NCBI RefSeq assembly: GCF_001693485.1
Contig: NZ_MAXC01000009.1
Location: 1-64,000, forward strand
Direction of reading: 5' to 3'
Origin: Bradyrhizobium sp. LMTR 3
Lineage (GTDB): Bacteria > Pseudomonadota > Alphaproteobacteria > Rhizobiales > Xanthobacteraceae
Length of the DNA: 64,000 nucleotides
The notes beneath the pieces are model-generated. The model ran no database searches and was not told the origin of the DNA. It saw only the letters and a program-made list of their open reading frames with translations. This document shows positions 26,031-34,068 of this stretch, piece after piece (positions within the stretch are counted from its first letter, which is position 1; the number at the start of each line of letters is the position of its first letter). The position numbers were made by a program, and so were the translations under genes.

Positions 26031-26846
26031 ATGAATTTCCGTATCTTCGCCGCGTCGATTCGGCCGCGTGGGCAGGTCTTGGCCCTGTTGGCGGCCTCGG
26101 CATTGTCGGCAACGTTGATTGCGTCGGGCGCGCAAGCTCAGCAGCCCGCGCCAGCGCCAGGGGCCCCAAAGGCTGCCCCGGCACCTGCCGCTCCGAAAGC
26201 GCCTCCGAAGGCTGCTCCCAAGGGTCCCGCCGGCGCTCCCGCGGCACAAGCCCCTCCGGCTGGCGCTCCCGGCGCCGCCCCGCCCCAGGAGCAGCAGGTC
26301 CAGCTAATCTACGCGCCCTGGACCAAGTTCTGCCTCAAGGGTCAGGAAGCCGGCGCCAAGCAGGTTTGCTTCACCGGCAAGGACGGCCGCATCGAGTCGG
26401 GCCAACCCGTCATCGCCGCCGTGATCATCGAGCCGGAAGGCGAGCCGAAGAAGCTCCTGCGCGTGACCTTGCCGCTTGGCATGCAGCTCGTGCACGGAAC
26501 CCGGATCATCGTTGATAACAATCCGCCGCAGCAGGGCCCCTATGTGATCTGCTTCCAGAACGGCTGCATGTCGGACTACGAAGCAACGCCCGAGCTGATC
26601 GCCAACTTGAAGAAGGGCCAGAATCTGGTTGTTCAGGCGATCAATTCCAACGGCGCGCCGCTGACGCTGCCGCTGCCGCTCGCCGGTGAATTCGCCAAGG
26701 CCTTTGACGGTCCGCCGACCGATCCGAAGCAGTTCGAGGAAAACCAGAAGAAACTGCAGGAAGAGCTGCAGAAGCGTGCCGAGGAGCAGCGCAAGAAGCT
26801 GGAGGGCACCCAGCCGGGCGCCACTGCAAATCCGGCGGCGAAGTAA
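26031..26846 (+). CDS. Invasion-associated locus B (IalB) family protein
   Basis: A 271-residue exported protein. A signal peptide ends near AQA (about residue 36), followed by a long Ala/Pro-rich low-complexity linker (about 37-87), the IalB domain (about 90-225; YAPWTKFCLKGQ, CFTGKDGRIESGQP, LPLGMQLVHGTRIIVDN, YVICFQNGCMSDYEA) and a charged coiled-coil tail (KQFEENQKKLQEELQKRAEEQ kind). Four cysteines in the domain suggest two disulphides. The family is typical of alphaproteobacteria; the role in free-living members is unclear. It ends at a strong bidirectional terminator. Confidence 0.9.
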   Translation: MNFRIFAASIRPRGQVLALLAASALSATLIASGAQAQQPAPAPGAPKAAPAPAAPKAPPKAAPKGPAGAPAAQAPPAGAPGAAPPQEQQVQLIYAPWTKFCLKGQEAGAKQVCFTGKDGRIESGQPVIAAVIIEPEGEPKKLLRVTLPLGMQLVHGTRIIVDNNPPQQGPYVICFQNGCMSDYEATPELIANLKKGQNLVVQAINSNGAPLTLPLPLAGEFAKAFDGPPTDPKQFEENQKKLQEELQKRAEEQRKKLEGTQPGATANPAAK

Positions 26847-26872
26847 CAGCCGCGCCATTCGACAAAACAAAA

Positions 26873-26896
26873 GGCGCCCGACCAGGGCGCCTTTTT
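26873..26896. terminator. Intrinsic bidirectional terminator
   Basis: GGCGCCC-GACCA-GGGCGCC forms a 7-bp GC stem followed by TTTTT on the plus strand and by a T-rich complement (AAAACAAAA upstream) on the minus strand. It serves both convergent genes, ialB-like and hspQ. Confidence 0.9.
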
Positions 26897-26915
26897 CATT
26901 GCCGGAAGAAGAATG

Positions 26916-27248
26916 CTAGTTGAGCGACGGGTTGCGCGGGCGGTAGCCGCCGGACTTGTCCTTCACGAAGATCTCGGCCACCTGCGAGTGCCGGATCGGC
27001 TCCCCGGAATCGTCCGGCAGCAGATTTTGCTCGGAGACGTAGGCGACGTATTCGGACTCCGAGTTTTCCGCGAGCAGGTGATAGAACGGCTGATCCTTGT
27101 CAGGCCGAACCTCCTCGGGGATCGACAACCACCATTCCTCGGTATTGTTGAATTCCGGATCGATATCGAAAATCACGCCACGGAATGAAAACACCCGGTG
27201 GCGGACGATCTGCCCGATCTGAAATTTGGCGGTGCGCGCTTTGATCAT
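26916..27248 (-). CDS. hspQ: Heat-shock protein HspQ (YccV-like)
   Basis: A 110-residue protein of the hemimethylated-DNA-binding/HspQ family. In enterobacteria it acts as an adaptor and specificity factor for Lon protease. Family features are KFQIGQIVRHRVFSFRGVIFDIDPEFNNTEEWW, then DQPFYHLLAENSESEYVAYVSEQNLLPD, with the conserved Trp, Tyr and Asp positions. Convergent to the ialB-like gene across a shared terminator. Confidence 0.93.
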   Translation of the reverse strand: MIKARTAKFQIGQIVRHRVFSFRGVIFDIDPEFNNTEEWWLSIPEEVRPDKDQPFYHLLAENSESEYVAYVSEQNLLPDDSGEPIRHSQVAEIFVKDKSGGYRPRNPSLN

Positions 27249-27372
27249 GTCCCGTCGAATAGACCATGATTGTGGCCGATGCTAGGGGCAATAGGACGAA
27301 TTAACCTTTACGCGTGGTGGCCATATCCGGTGCCATCTCCCCAAAATCACTGACGAAAAGACGCTTTACGAG

Positions 27373-28326
27373 ATGGTCGATATCCTCAACCTCGCGCTTC
27401 CCTATTTTGGCCTGATCTTCATCGGCTTTGCCTGCGGCAAGGCCAAGGGGCTGCCGGAATCGGGCCTCGCCTGGATGAACTTCTTTCTGCTCTACGTCTC
27501 GCTCCCGGCCTTGCTATTCCGCATCATGTCGGAGACGCCATTTTCCGAACTGAACAACCCGCCATTTCTGATCGCGACCACGCTGGCGACCGTGAGCGCC
27601 TTCGTGCTTGCCATGGTGGCAGGCCGCATCATCGGCGAACTGTCGCTGCGCAAGGCGACGATGGCGGGCCTTGCCGGCGCTTACGGCAATATCGGCTATA
27701 TGGGCCCCGGGCTGGCGCTGGCGGTGCTCGGAGCCAAGGCAGCGGCGCCGACAGCGTTGATCTTCTGCTGCGACAGCATTTTCCTGTTCACGATCGTGCC
27801 GCTGCTGATGGCGCTGAGCGATCGCAAGCATCCGTCGTTCCTGTACGCCATTGGCATCGCCGCGCGACAGATCGTGCTCAACCCGCTGATCATGTCGGCC
27901 GCCGCGGGAGCGCTTGTCGCGGCGTTGCACGTTCAAGTGCCGGTCGCCGTCGACAGGACCTTGCTGTTTCTCCAGAACGCGGCGGCACCGACGGCGCTGT
28001 TCGTGCTGGGCGTTACCGTGGCGCTGCGCCCGTTCGATCGCGTGCCCTGGGAAGTGCCCGGCGTGATCGCGATCAAGCTCCTGATCCATCCGCTTATCGT
28101 GTTCGGGCTGATGCTGCTATTCGGCCCGTTCGCGCAGCCCTGGGCTGCGACTGCCGTTCTGATGGCCGCGCTGCCGCCGGCGCTGAACGTGTTCGTGATC
28201 GCCCGGCAGAACAATACCTGGATCGAGCCGGCGTCCGTCGCAGTCCTGATCGGGACCTTCGCGTCCGTGGTCACGCTGACCAGCGTGATGTGGTTCATCC
28301 AGAGCGGGCGGCTGGTGTTTCCGTGA
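27373..28326 (+). CDS. AEC-family (auxin efflux carrier-like) transporter
   Basis: A 317-residue inner-membrane carrier with about ten transmembrane helices in two inverted five-helix halves. The first half carries GYIGNIGYMGP-like AGAYGNIGYMGPGLAL; the second carries LPPALNVFVIARQNN, both typical of the Mem_trans family. Substrates of bacterial members are usually organic acids such as malonate or malate, but no neighbour indicates the cargo here. Monocistronic. Confidence 0.9.
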   Translation: MVDILNLALPYFGLIFIGFACGKAKGLPESGLAWMNFFLLYVSLPALLFRIMSETPFSELNNPPFLIATTLATVSAFVLAMVAGRIIGELSLRKATMAGLAGAYGNIGYMGPGLALAVLGAKAAAPTALIFCCDSIFLFTIVPLLMALSDRKHPSFLYAIGIAARQIVLNPLIMSAAAGALVAALHVQVPVAVDRTLLFLQNAAAPTALFVLGVTVALRPFDRVPWEVPGVIAIKLLIHPLIVFGLMLLFGPFAQPWAATAVLMAALPPALNVFVIARQNNTWIEPASVAVLIGTFASVVTLTSVMWFIQSGRLVFP

Positions 28327-28417
28327 GGGTTCGTGGGGCGGAGATACAAAATCGCGAAAACAACCCCATGCAAAGTAGAAATGGGCCAGGTCGCAGCCTT
28401 CACGCTGGCGTCGGGAG

Positions 28418-29608
28418 CTAGCTCACGCGCTTCCAGGTCGGGGCCAGCCCCTCGCGCATGGCAAGCCGCCGCAGCGGGCCGAACGAGCCGAGGAGGTGCA
28501 TGCCGGCCGCGCGCAGCGATTGCATGGGCAGGAAATCGCTGAGCAGGGAGCGGTTGGCGACATCGATCGCGATCAGCCGGCTTGCGACGTCGGCACGGCG
28601 GGCGGATTGATAGCGCGCCAGCACGGCCGGCGACCCCGGATCCTCGCCGCGCGAGATCGCATTGCCGGTGATATCGGCGATATCGGCTGCATCGCGCAAT
28701 CCCATGTTGAGGCCTTGGGCGCCGATCGGCGGCACCACGTGGGCGGATTCACCGACCAGCGCGACACGATGGCTGGCGAATTGCTCGGGACGCTCGATCG
28801 TCAGCGGAAACAGGTTGCGCCCGGCTTCGACCTGGACGCGGCCGAGAATGGAGTGCGACTGTCTTTCGGTGGCTTCCGACAATTCCTCGTCGCCAAGCGA
28901 GATCAGCCGCTCGGCTTCCCTGGTTTCCGAAACCCACACCACGCTGCAGCGGTTGCCGGGCAGGGGCACGAATACGCATGGACCTTGCGCGGTGTGAAAC
29001 TCGGTGGAGATGCCGTTGTGCGGTCGAGAATGCGAAATGTTGAAGGTCAGCGCCGACTGATGAAGGTCGCGGCGGCTGGTCTTGATGCCGGCCGCCTCGC
29101 GGGACGGTGATTGCCGCCCGTCTGCGCCGACCACGAGCCGCGCGAAAAGCTGCTCGCCCTTGCCGGTACGGATGGCGACGATCGCATCCTCCGGATCGAT
29201 CGCGGCGGCCTCATCGTCAAATCGAGTCAAATTGGAAAGTTCGGCGGCGCGCTCTTCGAGCGCAACCACTAACGATCGGTTGTCGATGTTGTAGCCGAAC
29301 TGTTCGAGACCGATCTCGTCCGAGGAAAACCGCACTTCGGGCGCGCGGATCAGCCGGTCGGTGTCGTCGACGAGCCGCATGATCCGCAAGGCGGCAGCCT
29401 TGTCCCGGCAGCGCGGCCAGACCTCGAGACGTTCGAGCAGCTCGGTGGAAGCTCCCAGCAACGCCGTGGTGCGGTTGTCGGCATAGGGGGCGCGGCGGGC
29501 GAGCAGGGCGGTTTTCACGCCGGTAGCGGCTAGGGCTACGGCAGCCGTCAGGCCCGCCGGCCCGCCGCCGATCACGGCAGCGTCATAAACTTGCGATGCA
29601 TCATTCAT
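28418..29608 (-). CDS. UbiH/UbiF-family FAD-dependent hydroxylase
   Basis: A 396-residue class A flavoprotein monooxygenase. The FAD dinucleotide motif GGGPAG is at residues 14-19, a DG-containing segment VVGADGRQSPSREAAGI follows in the middle, and the second FAD motif reads VALVGESAHVVPPIGAQGLNMGLRD. This sequence style matches the ubiquinone-ring hydroxylases; the ring position hydroxylated cannot be told from sequence. Divergent from pcs with about 135 bp between the starts. Confidence 0.88.
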   Translation of the reverse strand: MNDASQVYDAAVIGGGPAGLTAAVALAATGVKTALLARRAPYADNRTTALLGASTELLERLEVWPRCRDKAAALRIMRLVDDTDRLIRAPEVRFSSDEIGLEQFGYNIDNRSLVVALEERAAELSNLTRFDDEAAAIDPEDAIVAIRTGKGEQLFARLVVGADGRQSPSREAAGIKTSRRDLHQSALTFNISHSRPHNGISTEFHTAQGPCVFVPLPGNRCSVVWVSETREAERLISLGDEELSEATERQSHSILGRVQVEAGRNLFPLTIERPEQFASHRVALVGESAHVVPPIGAQGLNMGLRDAADIADITGNAISRGEDPGSPAVLARYQSARRADVASRLIAIDVANRSLLSDFLPMQSLRAAGMHLLGSFGPLRRLAMREGLAPTWKRVS

Positions 29609-29743
29609 ATAGGGACAATTGACGCTCGGCCCGGCATTTTCAAGCCATCAGCCGGCCGAAATGTTTCCGCTCAATCGCGCGGCGGAACGCCGCAAAGCGC
29701 CGATATGCAAATAGCAGCGATTCCTGATAGCACTGCCGAAGCA

Positions 29744-30478
29744 ATGGACCAGACAACAGAGCCAGAATCCGTCCCGGCGACCAGCCGAATGCGAACCGCC
29801 GCATTCGCTGTACACATTTTCACGGCACTGGGCGCGGGCGTCGCGCTGTTGGCGATGCTCGAGGCCGTCCGCGAACATTGGGCCAATATGTTCGGCTGGC
29901 TTGGCGTCGCCCTGATCATCGATGCCATCGACGGGCCGCTGGCGCGAAAGCTGGATGTCGTGCGGCTGCAGCCGAACTGGTCGGGCGACGTGCTCGATCT
30001 CGTCGTCGATTTCGTGACCTACGTCTTCGTTCCGGCCTATGCCATCACCGCGAGCGGGATGCTGCTGCCGGTCGCGGCGCCGCTGCTCGGCATCGGCATT
30101 ATGGTTTCCGGTGCGCTCTATTTCGCGGACCGGCGCATGAAGGCATCCGACAACCACTTCCGCGGCTTTCCGGCGCTGTGGAACGCAGCAGCGTTTTATT
30201 TGTTCTTGCTGCACCTGCCGCCGGTACTCTCCACTCTCGGAATTGCCATCCTGATCGCGCTGACATTCGCCCCGTTTCATGTGCTGCATCCGATCCGGGT
30301 GGTGCGGCTGCGCTGGCTGACCCTGTGGCTGATGGCCATTGGGGCCGTGCTGGCGATCTATACGCTCATCTGCGATTTCAACGTGGGTGCTCCCATCGTC
30401 GCCGCGCTGTGCGCCATTGCGGCTTACGTAATAGGAAGTGACGCCGTGATCCGGCAAATCAAGTCGTTCAAGGCATGA
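29744..30478 (+). CDS. pcs: Phosphatidylcholine synthase
   Basis: Condenses CDP-diacylglycerol with choline to make phosphatidylcholine, a membrane lipid important for plant-associated alphaproteobacteria. About 244 residues with several transmembrane helices. The CDP-alcohol phosphotransferase motif is present as DGPLAR...GDVLDLVVD. The ATG at 29744 is a best guess; another in-frame ATG lies at 29705, and neither has a strong ribosome-binding site. The stop codon overlaps the terC start (ATGA). Confidence 0.92.
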   Translation: MDQTTEPESVPATSRMRTAAFAVHIFTALGAGVALLAMLEAVREHWANMFGWLGVALIIDAIDGPLARKLDVVRLQPNWSGDVLDLVVDFVTYVFVPAYAITASGMLLPVAAPLLGIGIMVSGALYFADRRMKASDNHFRGFPALWNAAAFYLFLLHLPPVLSTLGIAILIALTFAPFHVLHPIRVVRLRWLTLWLMAIGAVLAIYTLICDFNVGAPIVAALCAIAAYVIGSDAVIRQIKSFKA

Positions 30479-31212
30479 TGGAATTATTGACGAGCCCGGA
30501 AGCCTGGGCGGCGCTGTTGACATTGACGGCGCTGGAAATCGTGCTCGGCATCGACAACGTCATTTTCATCTCCGTGATCGTCTCGCGCATCCCGCCGGCG
30601 CAGGCCAAACGCGCGCGCCAGATCGGCCTGTTGCTGGCGCTGGTGTTCCGCATCGTGCTGCTCAGCGTGCTGGTGTGGCTGATCGGCCTGACGGAGCCGG
30701 TCATCGCGATAAGGGATGTCGAACTGTCCTGGCGGGACATCATCCTGATTGCCGGCGGAGCCTTCCTGATCGCGAAGGCGACGCATGAAATTCATGGCGA
30801 GGTCGAGGCGAGCGAGGGCGAGGTCGATGCCGAACCCAGAGCCAGCGCATTCTTCTGGGTGATCGTGCAGATCATCATCATCGACATCGTGTTCTCCCTG
30901 GACTCGATCATCACCGCGATCGGTATGGCGCAGGATCTGGAGATCATGATCGCCGCCGTCGTGATCGCATGCGTCGTCATGTACGTCTCGTCGGGTCCGG
31001 TGGCCCGGTTCGTGGCCAATCATCCGACCACCAAGATGCTGGCATTGGCATTCCTGGTGCTGATCGGCGTGGCGCTGGTGGCGGACGGATTCAAATTCCA
31101 TATCCCGCGCGGCTACATCTATTTTGCCATGTTGTTCGCGGCCGCGGTCGAAATGTTCAATGTGCTCGCCAGGCGCAATCGCAGGAAGGCCGCCAGACCA
31201 CCGGTCAGTTGA
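30475..31212 (+). CDS. TerC-family integral membrane protein
   Basis: A 245-residue multi-helix protein with the TerC signature LEIVLGIDNVIFISVI near the start and a second acidic membrane motif IDIVFSLDSIITAIGM. Members are implicated in metal-ion (often manganese) export or metalation of exported proteins. The middle cytoplasmic loop is strongly acidic (EVEASEGEVDAEP). Translationally coupled to pcs. No yybP-ykoY riboswitch is possible because there is no untranslated leader. Confidence 0.9.
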   Translation: MMELLTSPEAWAALLTLTALEIVLGIDNVIFISVIVSRIPPAQAKRARQIGLLLALVFRIVLLSVLVWLIGLTEPVIAIRDVELSWRDIILIAGGAFLIAKATHEIHGEVEASEGEVDAEPRASAFFWVIVQIIIIDIVFSLDSIITAIGMAQDLEIMIAAVVIACVVMYVSSGPVARFVANHPTTKMLALAFLVLIGVALVADGFKFHIPRGYIYFAMLFAAAVEMFNVLARRNRRKAARPPVS

Positions 31213-31284
31213 CAAGGCGGCGGCGATGGCTTTCGTTGCGCGCTCAGGTCGGGCGCTTGAGCAAATACCGAGGGAGAGATTGTC

Positions 31285-32259
31285 ATGACCAAGGCCGTGC
31301 GTGTGCACAAGGTGGGGGGACCGGAAGCCCTGGTGTATGAGGACGTCGAGGTCCCGGCACCGGGACCGGGTGAGGTTCGCATCCGTCAGCATGCCGTCGG
31401 GCTGAACTTCATCGACGTCTATTTCCGCACCGGCCTCTACAAGGCGCCGGGGCTGCCGTTCATTGCCGGCAATGAGGCCGCGGGCGAGGTCCTGGCCGTG
31501 GGCCCGGGCGTTACCAATTTTCATCCCGGCGACCGCGTGGCCTATTATTTCACGCTCGGCGGCTACGCCTCAGAGCGGGTGATCCCGGCCGACAAGCTGG
31601 TCAAGCTGCCCGACCACATCACCTATGAGCAGGGCGCCGTCCTGATGCTGAAGGGGCTGACGGTCTGGTACCTCCTGCACAAGACCTTCAAGGTCGAACC
31701 CGGCCATCGCGTGCTGATCCATGCCGCCGCGGGCGGCATCGGCCTTCTGGCCTGCCAGTGGGCCAAGGCGCTCGGCGCGCATGTGATCGGTACCGTCGGC
31801 TCCAAGGCCAAGGCCGACCTTGCGCTCGCCAATGGCTGCGATCACGTTATCCTCTATAACGAGGAGGACTTCGTCGCACGCGTGAAACAGATCAGCCGCA
31901 ACGAGCTCTGCGACGTCGTCTACGACGGTGTCGGCAAGACCACCTTCCCGGGCTCGCTGTCGTGCCTGCGGCCACGCGGCCTGTTCGTGAGCTTCGGCAA
32001 CGCCTCCGGTCCGGTGCCGCCGTTCCCGCTCGCCGAACTCAACAATCACGGCTCACTGTTTGCCACCCGGCCCAAGCTCAATGACTATGTCAGCACCCGC
32101 AAGGAGCTGCTCGAAGGCGCCGACACGCTGTTCGCCGCCGTCATCAACGGCAAGCTCCACGTGCCGATCAACCATGCCTATGCGCTGAAGGATGCCGGGA
32201 AGGCGCATACCGAGCTGGAGAGCAGGGCGACGACGGGAGCGGCGATTCTGCGGCCGTAA
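31285..32259 (+). CDS. NADPH:quinone oxidoreductase (zeta-crystallin-like)
   Basis: A 324-residue zinc-independent medium-chain dehydrogenase/reductase. The GroES-like N-terminal half contains NFIDVYFRTGLYK and GNEAAGEVLAVGPGV; the Rossmann half has the NADPH motif AAAGGIGLLACQWAKALGA. It lacks the cysteine cluster of zinc alcohol dehydrogenases. Good ribosome-binding site (GAGGGAGAG) before the ATG. Likely role: one- or two-electron reduction of quinones. It lies 73 bp after terC. Confidence 0.92.
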   Translation: MTKAVRVHKVGGPEALVYEDVEVPAPGPGEVRIRQHAVGLNFIDVYFRTGLYKAPGLPFIAGNEAAGEVLAVGPGVTNFHPGDRVAYYFTLGGYASERVIPADKLVKLPDHITYEQGAVLMLKGLTVWYLLHKTFKVEPGHRVLIHAAAGGIGLLACQWAKALGAHVIGTVGSKAKADLALANGCDHVILYNEEDFVARVKQISRNELCDVVYDGVGKTTFPGSLSCLRPRGLFVSFGNASGPVPPFPLAELNNHGSLFATRPKLNDYVSTRKELLEGADTLFAAVINGKLHVPINHAYALKDAGKAHTELESRATTGAAILRP

Positions 32260-32267
32260 GCCCCGCC

Positions 32268-32346
32268 GTCATTCCGGGATGGTGCGTTAGCACCAGACCC
32301 GGAATCTCGAGGTTCCGGGTTCACGCTTCGCGTGCCCCGGAACGAC
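32268..32346. repeat. Dispersed palindrome (GTCATTCCGGGATGG type)
   Basis: GTCATTCCGGGATGG, CCAGACCCGGAATCTCG and GGTTCCGGGTTC...CCCCGGAACGAC are the known segments of a widespread Bradyrhizobium intergenic repeat. It sits between convergent genes and may act as a terminator for both. Confidence 0.8.
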
Positions 32347-32357
32347 AGTCTACGAAA

Positions 32358-33554
32358 TCAGGCCACCCGCCGCGCAGCCCCAGCCTTCACCAAAATCGCA
32401 TCAAGGCAATCGATCATCAGCGATATCTCCTCGCGCGTGACGTTGAGCGCTGGCATGAAGCGGAGCGCATCGGGCTGCGGCGAGTTGATGAGGACGCCGT
32501 CCGCAAGCGCCTCGGCCACGATCGCGGCACCGATCGGCAGCTTCAGATCGAGCGCCAGCAATAAGCCCCGGCCGCGCACCTCGCCAAGTCCGTGACGCGC
32601 GGACAGTTTCCGCAGCTCGCTTTCCAAAAACAGGCCGGCATCCGCAGCCGCTTTCAGAAATTCCGGCTTCGAAACCTCCTCAAGCACCGCAAGCCCCGCG
32701 GCGCACATCAAGGGATTGCCGTTGAACGTGCCGCCCTGGTCGCCGTGCTCGAAGCAGGCGGCATGTTCAGTCGCGAGCAAGGCGGCCAGCGGCACGCCGC
32801 CGCCGATACCCTTGCCGAGCGTCATGATGTCGGGCTCGATGCCGGCGTGTTCGTAGTGAAACAGCTTTCCCGTCCGGCCCATCCCCGTCTGGATTTCGTC
32901 GACGATCAGCAGCAGCCCGTGCTCCTTGGTCAGCGCGCGCAACTCCTTCAGGAATTGATCGGTTGCAGGCCAGACGCCGGCTTCGCCCTGGATCGGCTCC
33001 AGCATCACCGCGACCGTGTTGTCCGATATCAGCGCCCTCACCGAATCGAGATCGTTGAGCTTGGCCTTGCGGAAGCCGGACACTTTCGGCTCGAACAGTG
33101 GCTCGAACGCCTTCTTGCCCGATGCCGACATGGTCGCGAGTGTGCGGCCGTGAAAGCCGCCTTCGAACGTGATGATTTCGAACGCGCCGTTCTTGTATTT
33201 CGTGCCGTATTTGCGCGCGAGCTTGATGGCGCCTTCGTTGGCCTCCGCGCCCGAATTGGCGAAGAACACCTGATCGAAGCAGCTCTTCTCGCGAAGTGCT
33301 TGCGCGAGCTTCAGGCTGGGGCCGTTGTAGAAGGCGGGGCTTGGCGTCAGCAGCAGTTTTGCCTGCGCGGCGAGTGCTTCGGCAACGACCGGCGGCGAAT
33401 GGCCGAGGCAGTTGACGGCCCAACCCTGCATGAAGTCGAGGTACCGCTTGCCGGCGTCATCCCACAGATACGCGCCTTCACCGCGAACGAACACGGCCTG
33501 CGGGCGGGCGGTGATGTTCATCAGCGCGTCGAACGGATGGGCAGCATGGGTCAT
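32358..33554 (-). CDS. Acetylornithine-type aminotransferase (ArgD-like)
   Basis: A 398-residue class III PLP enzyme. Motifs: [12 protein letters not shown] (100-111), [13 protein letters not shown], the PLP-binding Asp in [15 protein letters not shown] and the Schiff-base lysine K248 (LGKGIGG). Sequence style is that of acetylornithine/succinyldiaminopimelate transaminases. The ATG at 33554 has GAGGAG upstream. Rhizobia generally have another argD next to argF, so this may be a second isozyme (recalled). An arginine-rich leader ORF and hairpin lie just upstream, which supports arginine-linked control and hence a role in arginine synthesis or use. Confidence 0.88.
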   Translation of the reverse strand: MTHAAHPFDALMNITARPQAVFVRGEGAYLWDDAGKRYLDFMQGWAVNCLGHSPPVVAEALAAQAKLLLTPSPAFYNGPSLKLAQALREKSCFDQVFFANSGAEANEGAIKLARKYGTKYKNGAFEIITFEGGFHGRTLATMSASGKKAFEPLFEPKVSGFRKAKLNDLDSVRALISDNTVAVMLEPIQGEAGVWPATDQFLKELRALTKEHGLLLIVDEIQTGMGRTGKLFHYEHAGIEPDIMTLGKGIGGGVPLAALLATEHAACFEHGDQGGTFNGNPLMCAAGLAVLEEVSKPEFLKAAADAGLFLESELRKLSARHGLGEVRGRGLLLALDLKLPIGAAIVAEALADGVLINSPQPDALRFMPALNVTREEISLMIDCLDAILVKAGAARRVA

Positions 33555-33600
33555 GTCGATCTCCTCAGGGGTTTGGGGGAAGGGGCAGGCCGAAACGCAA

Positions 33601-33630
33601 GAAGGCCGCACTTTTGAGGGTGCGGCCTTC
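33601..33630 (-). terminator. Attenuator-type hairpin upstream of the argD-like gene
   Basis: On the minus strand GAAGGCCGCAC, loop CCTCAAAA, GTGCGGCCTTC make a perfect 11-bp stem followed by TTGCGTTT. It lies 26 nt after the stop codon of the arginine-rich leader ORF and about 46 nt before the argD-like start. The U-tract is imperfect, so termination strength is uncertain. Confidence 0.75.
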
Positions 33631-33656
33631 TCGAAAACTTGGCTGAAACTAGCTAA

Positions 33657-33746
33657 TCAGCGTTGTCGTCGGACATGGCGCGCCCCATCATCGTCGCGGG
33701 AGCGACGACGCAGGCAGGCGCGGCGGTTGGTCCGGTTCAGTTTCAT
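33657..33746 (-). CDS. Arginine-rich leader peptide, 29 residues
   Basis: The ORF starts MKLNRTNRR and ends HVRRQR. Arg occupies 11 of 29 positions (5, 8, 9, 13, 14, 15, 17, 23, 26, 27, 29). Codons 13-15 (CGT CGT CGC) form the 5' arm of a 9-bp hairpin with GCGACGATG at 33697-33689. The segment GGGGCGCGCC (33686-33677) can pair, with bulges, to the 5' arm of the terminator at 33630-33620. There is no Shine-Dalgarno, but a TTGACA promoter places the transcript start at or next to the ATG, so the mRNA would be leaderless, like the trpL leader of rhizobia. The regulatory reading is inference. Confidence 0.7.
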   Translation of the reverse strand: MKLNRTNRRACLRRRSRDDDGARHVRRQR

Positions 33747-33754
33747 GGCGATGG

Positions 33755-33784
33755 CCCATACAGCCGAACGGGCGGCAATGTCAA
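33755..33784 (-). promoter_or_regulatory. Sigma70-type promoter of the arginine leader
   Basis: On the minus strand a perfect TTGACA (33784-33779), an 18-bp spacer and TATGGG (33760-33755) fit a housekeeping promoter. The expected start point is at 33748-33746, which coincides with the leader ATG at 33746. Confidence 0.65.
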
Positions 33785-33878
33785 GATGCTGCGGTCGCTG
33801 CCAATGGGCGGCAGGCTTGTCGCGTCGAACTCCGTAAGCCCGCCATTCACTGTTTGCTTTAGCTGCAGACGCGCTCCA

Positions 33879-33994
33879 CCTCTCCCGCTTGCGGGGAGGT
33901 CGGCGCGAAGCGCCGGGTGGGGGCCCTCTCCACTCGGGCAGTGTCACCCGCGGAGACACCCCCACCCCAGCCCTCCCCCGCAGGCGGGAGAGGG
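33879..33994. repeat. Full copy of the CTCTCCCGCTTGCGGG inverted repeat, opposite orientation
   Basis: CCTCTCCCGCTTGCGGGG, GGTCGGCGCGAAGCGCCGG..., CCACTCGGG and CTCCCCCGCAGGCGGGAGAGG correspond to the element at 3481-3640 read from the other strand. It occupies much of the 320-bp gap between the arginine leader and rimO; nothing else is seen in that gap. Confidence 0.75.
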
Positions 33995-34068
33995 AGCGCA
34001 CCTTCTGCGTGGTCGCAATCAAATCCAATTTCATCATGGTTTTAGGTGCGTGCGGGTTCGCAGATGCT

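Noticed and set aside
30400..30480. yybP-ykoY riboswitch before terC
   Set aside because: terC starts inside the pcs stop codon, leaving no leader.
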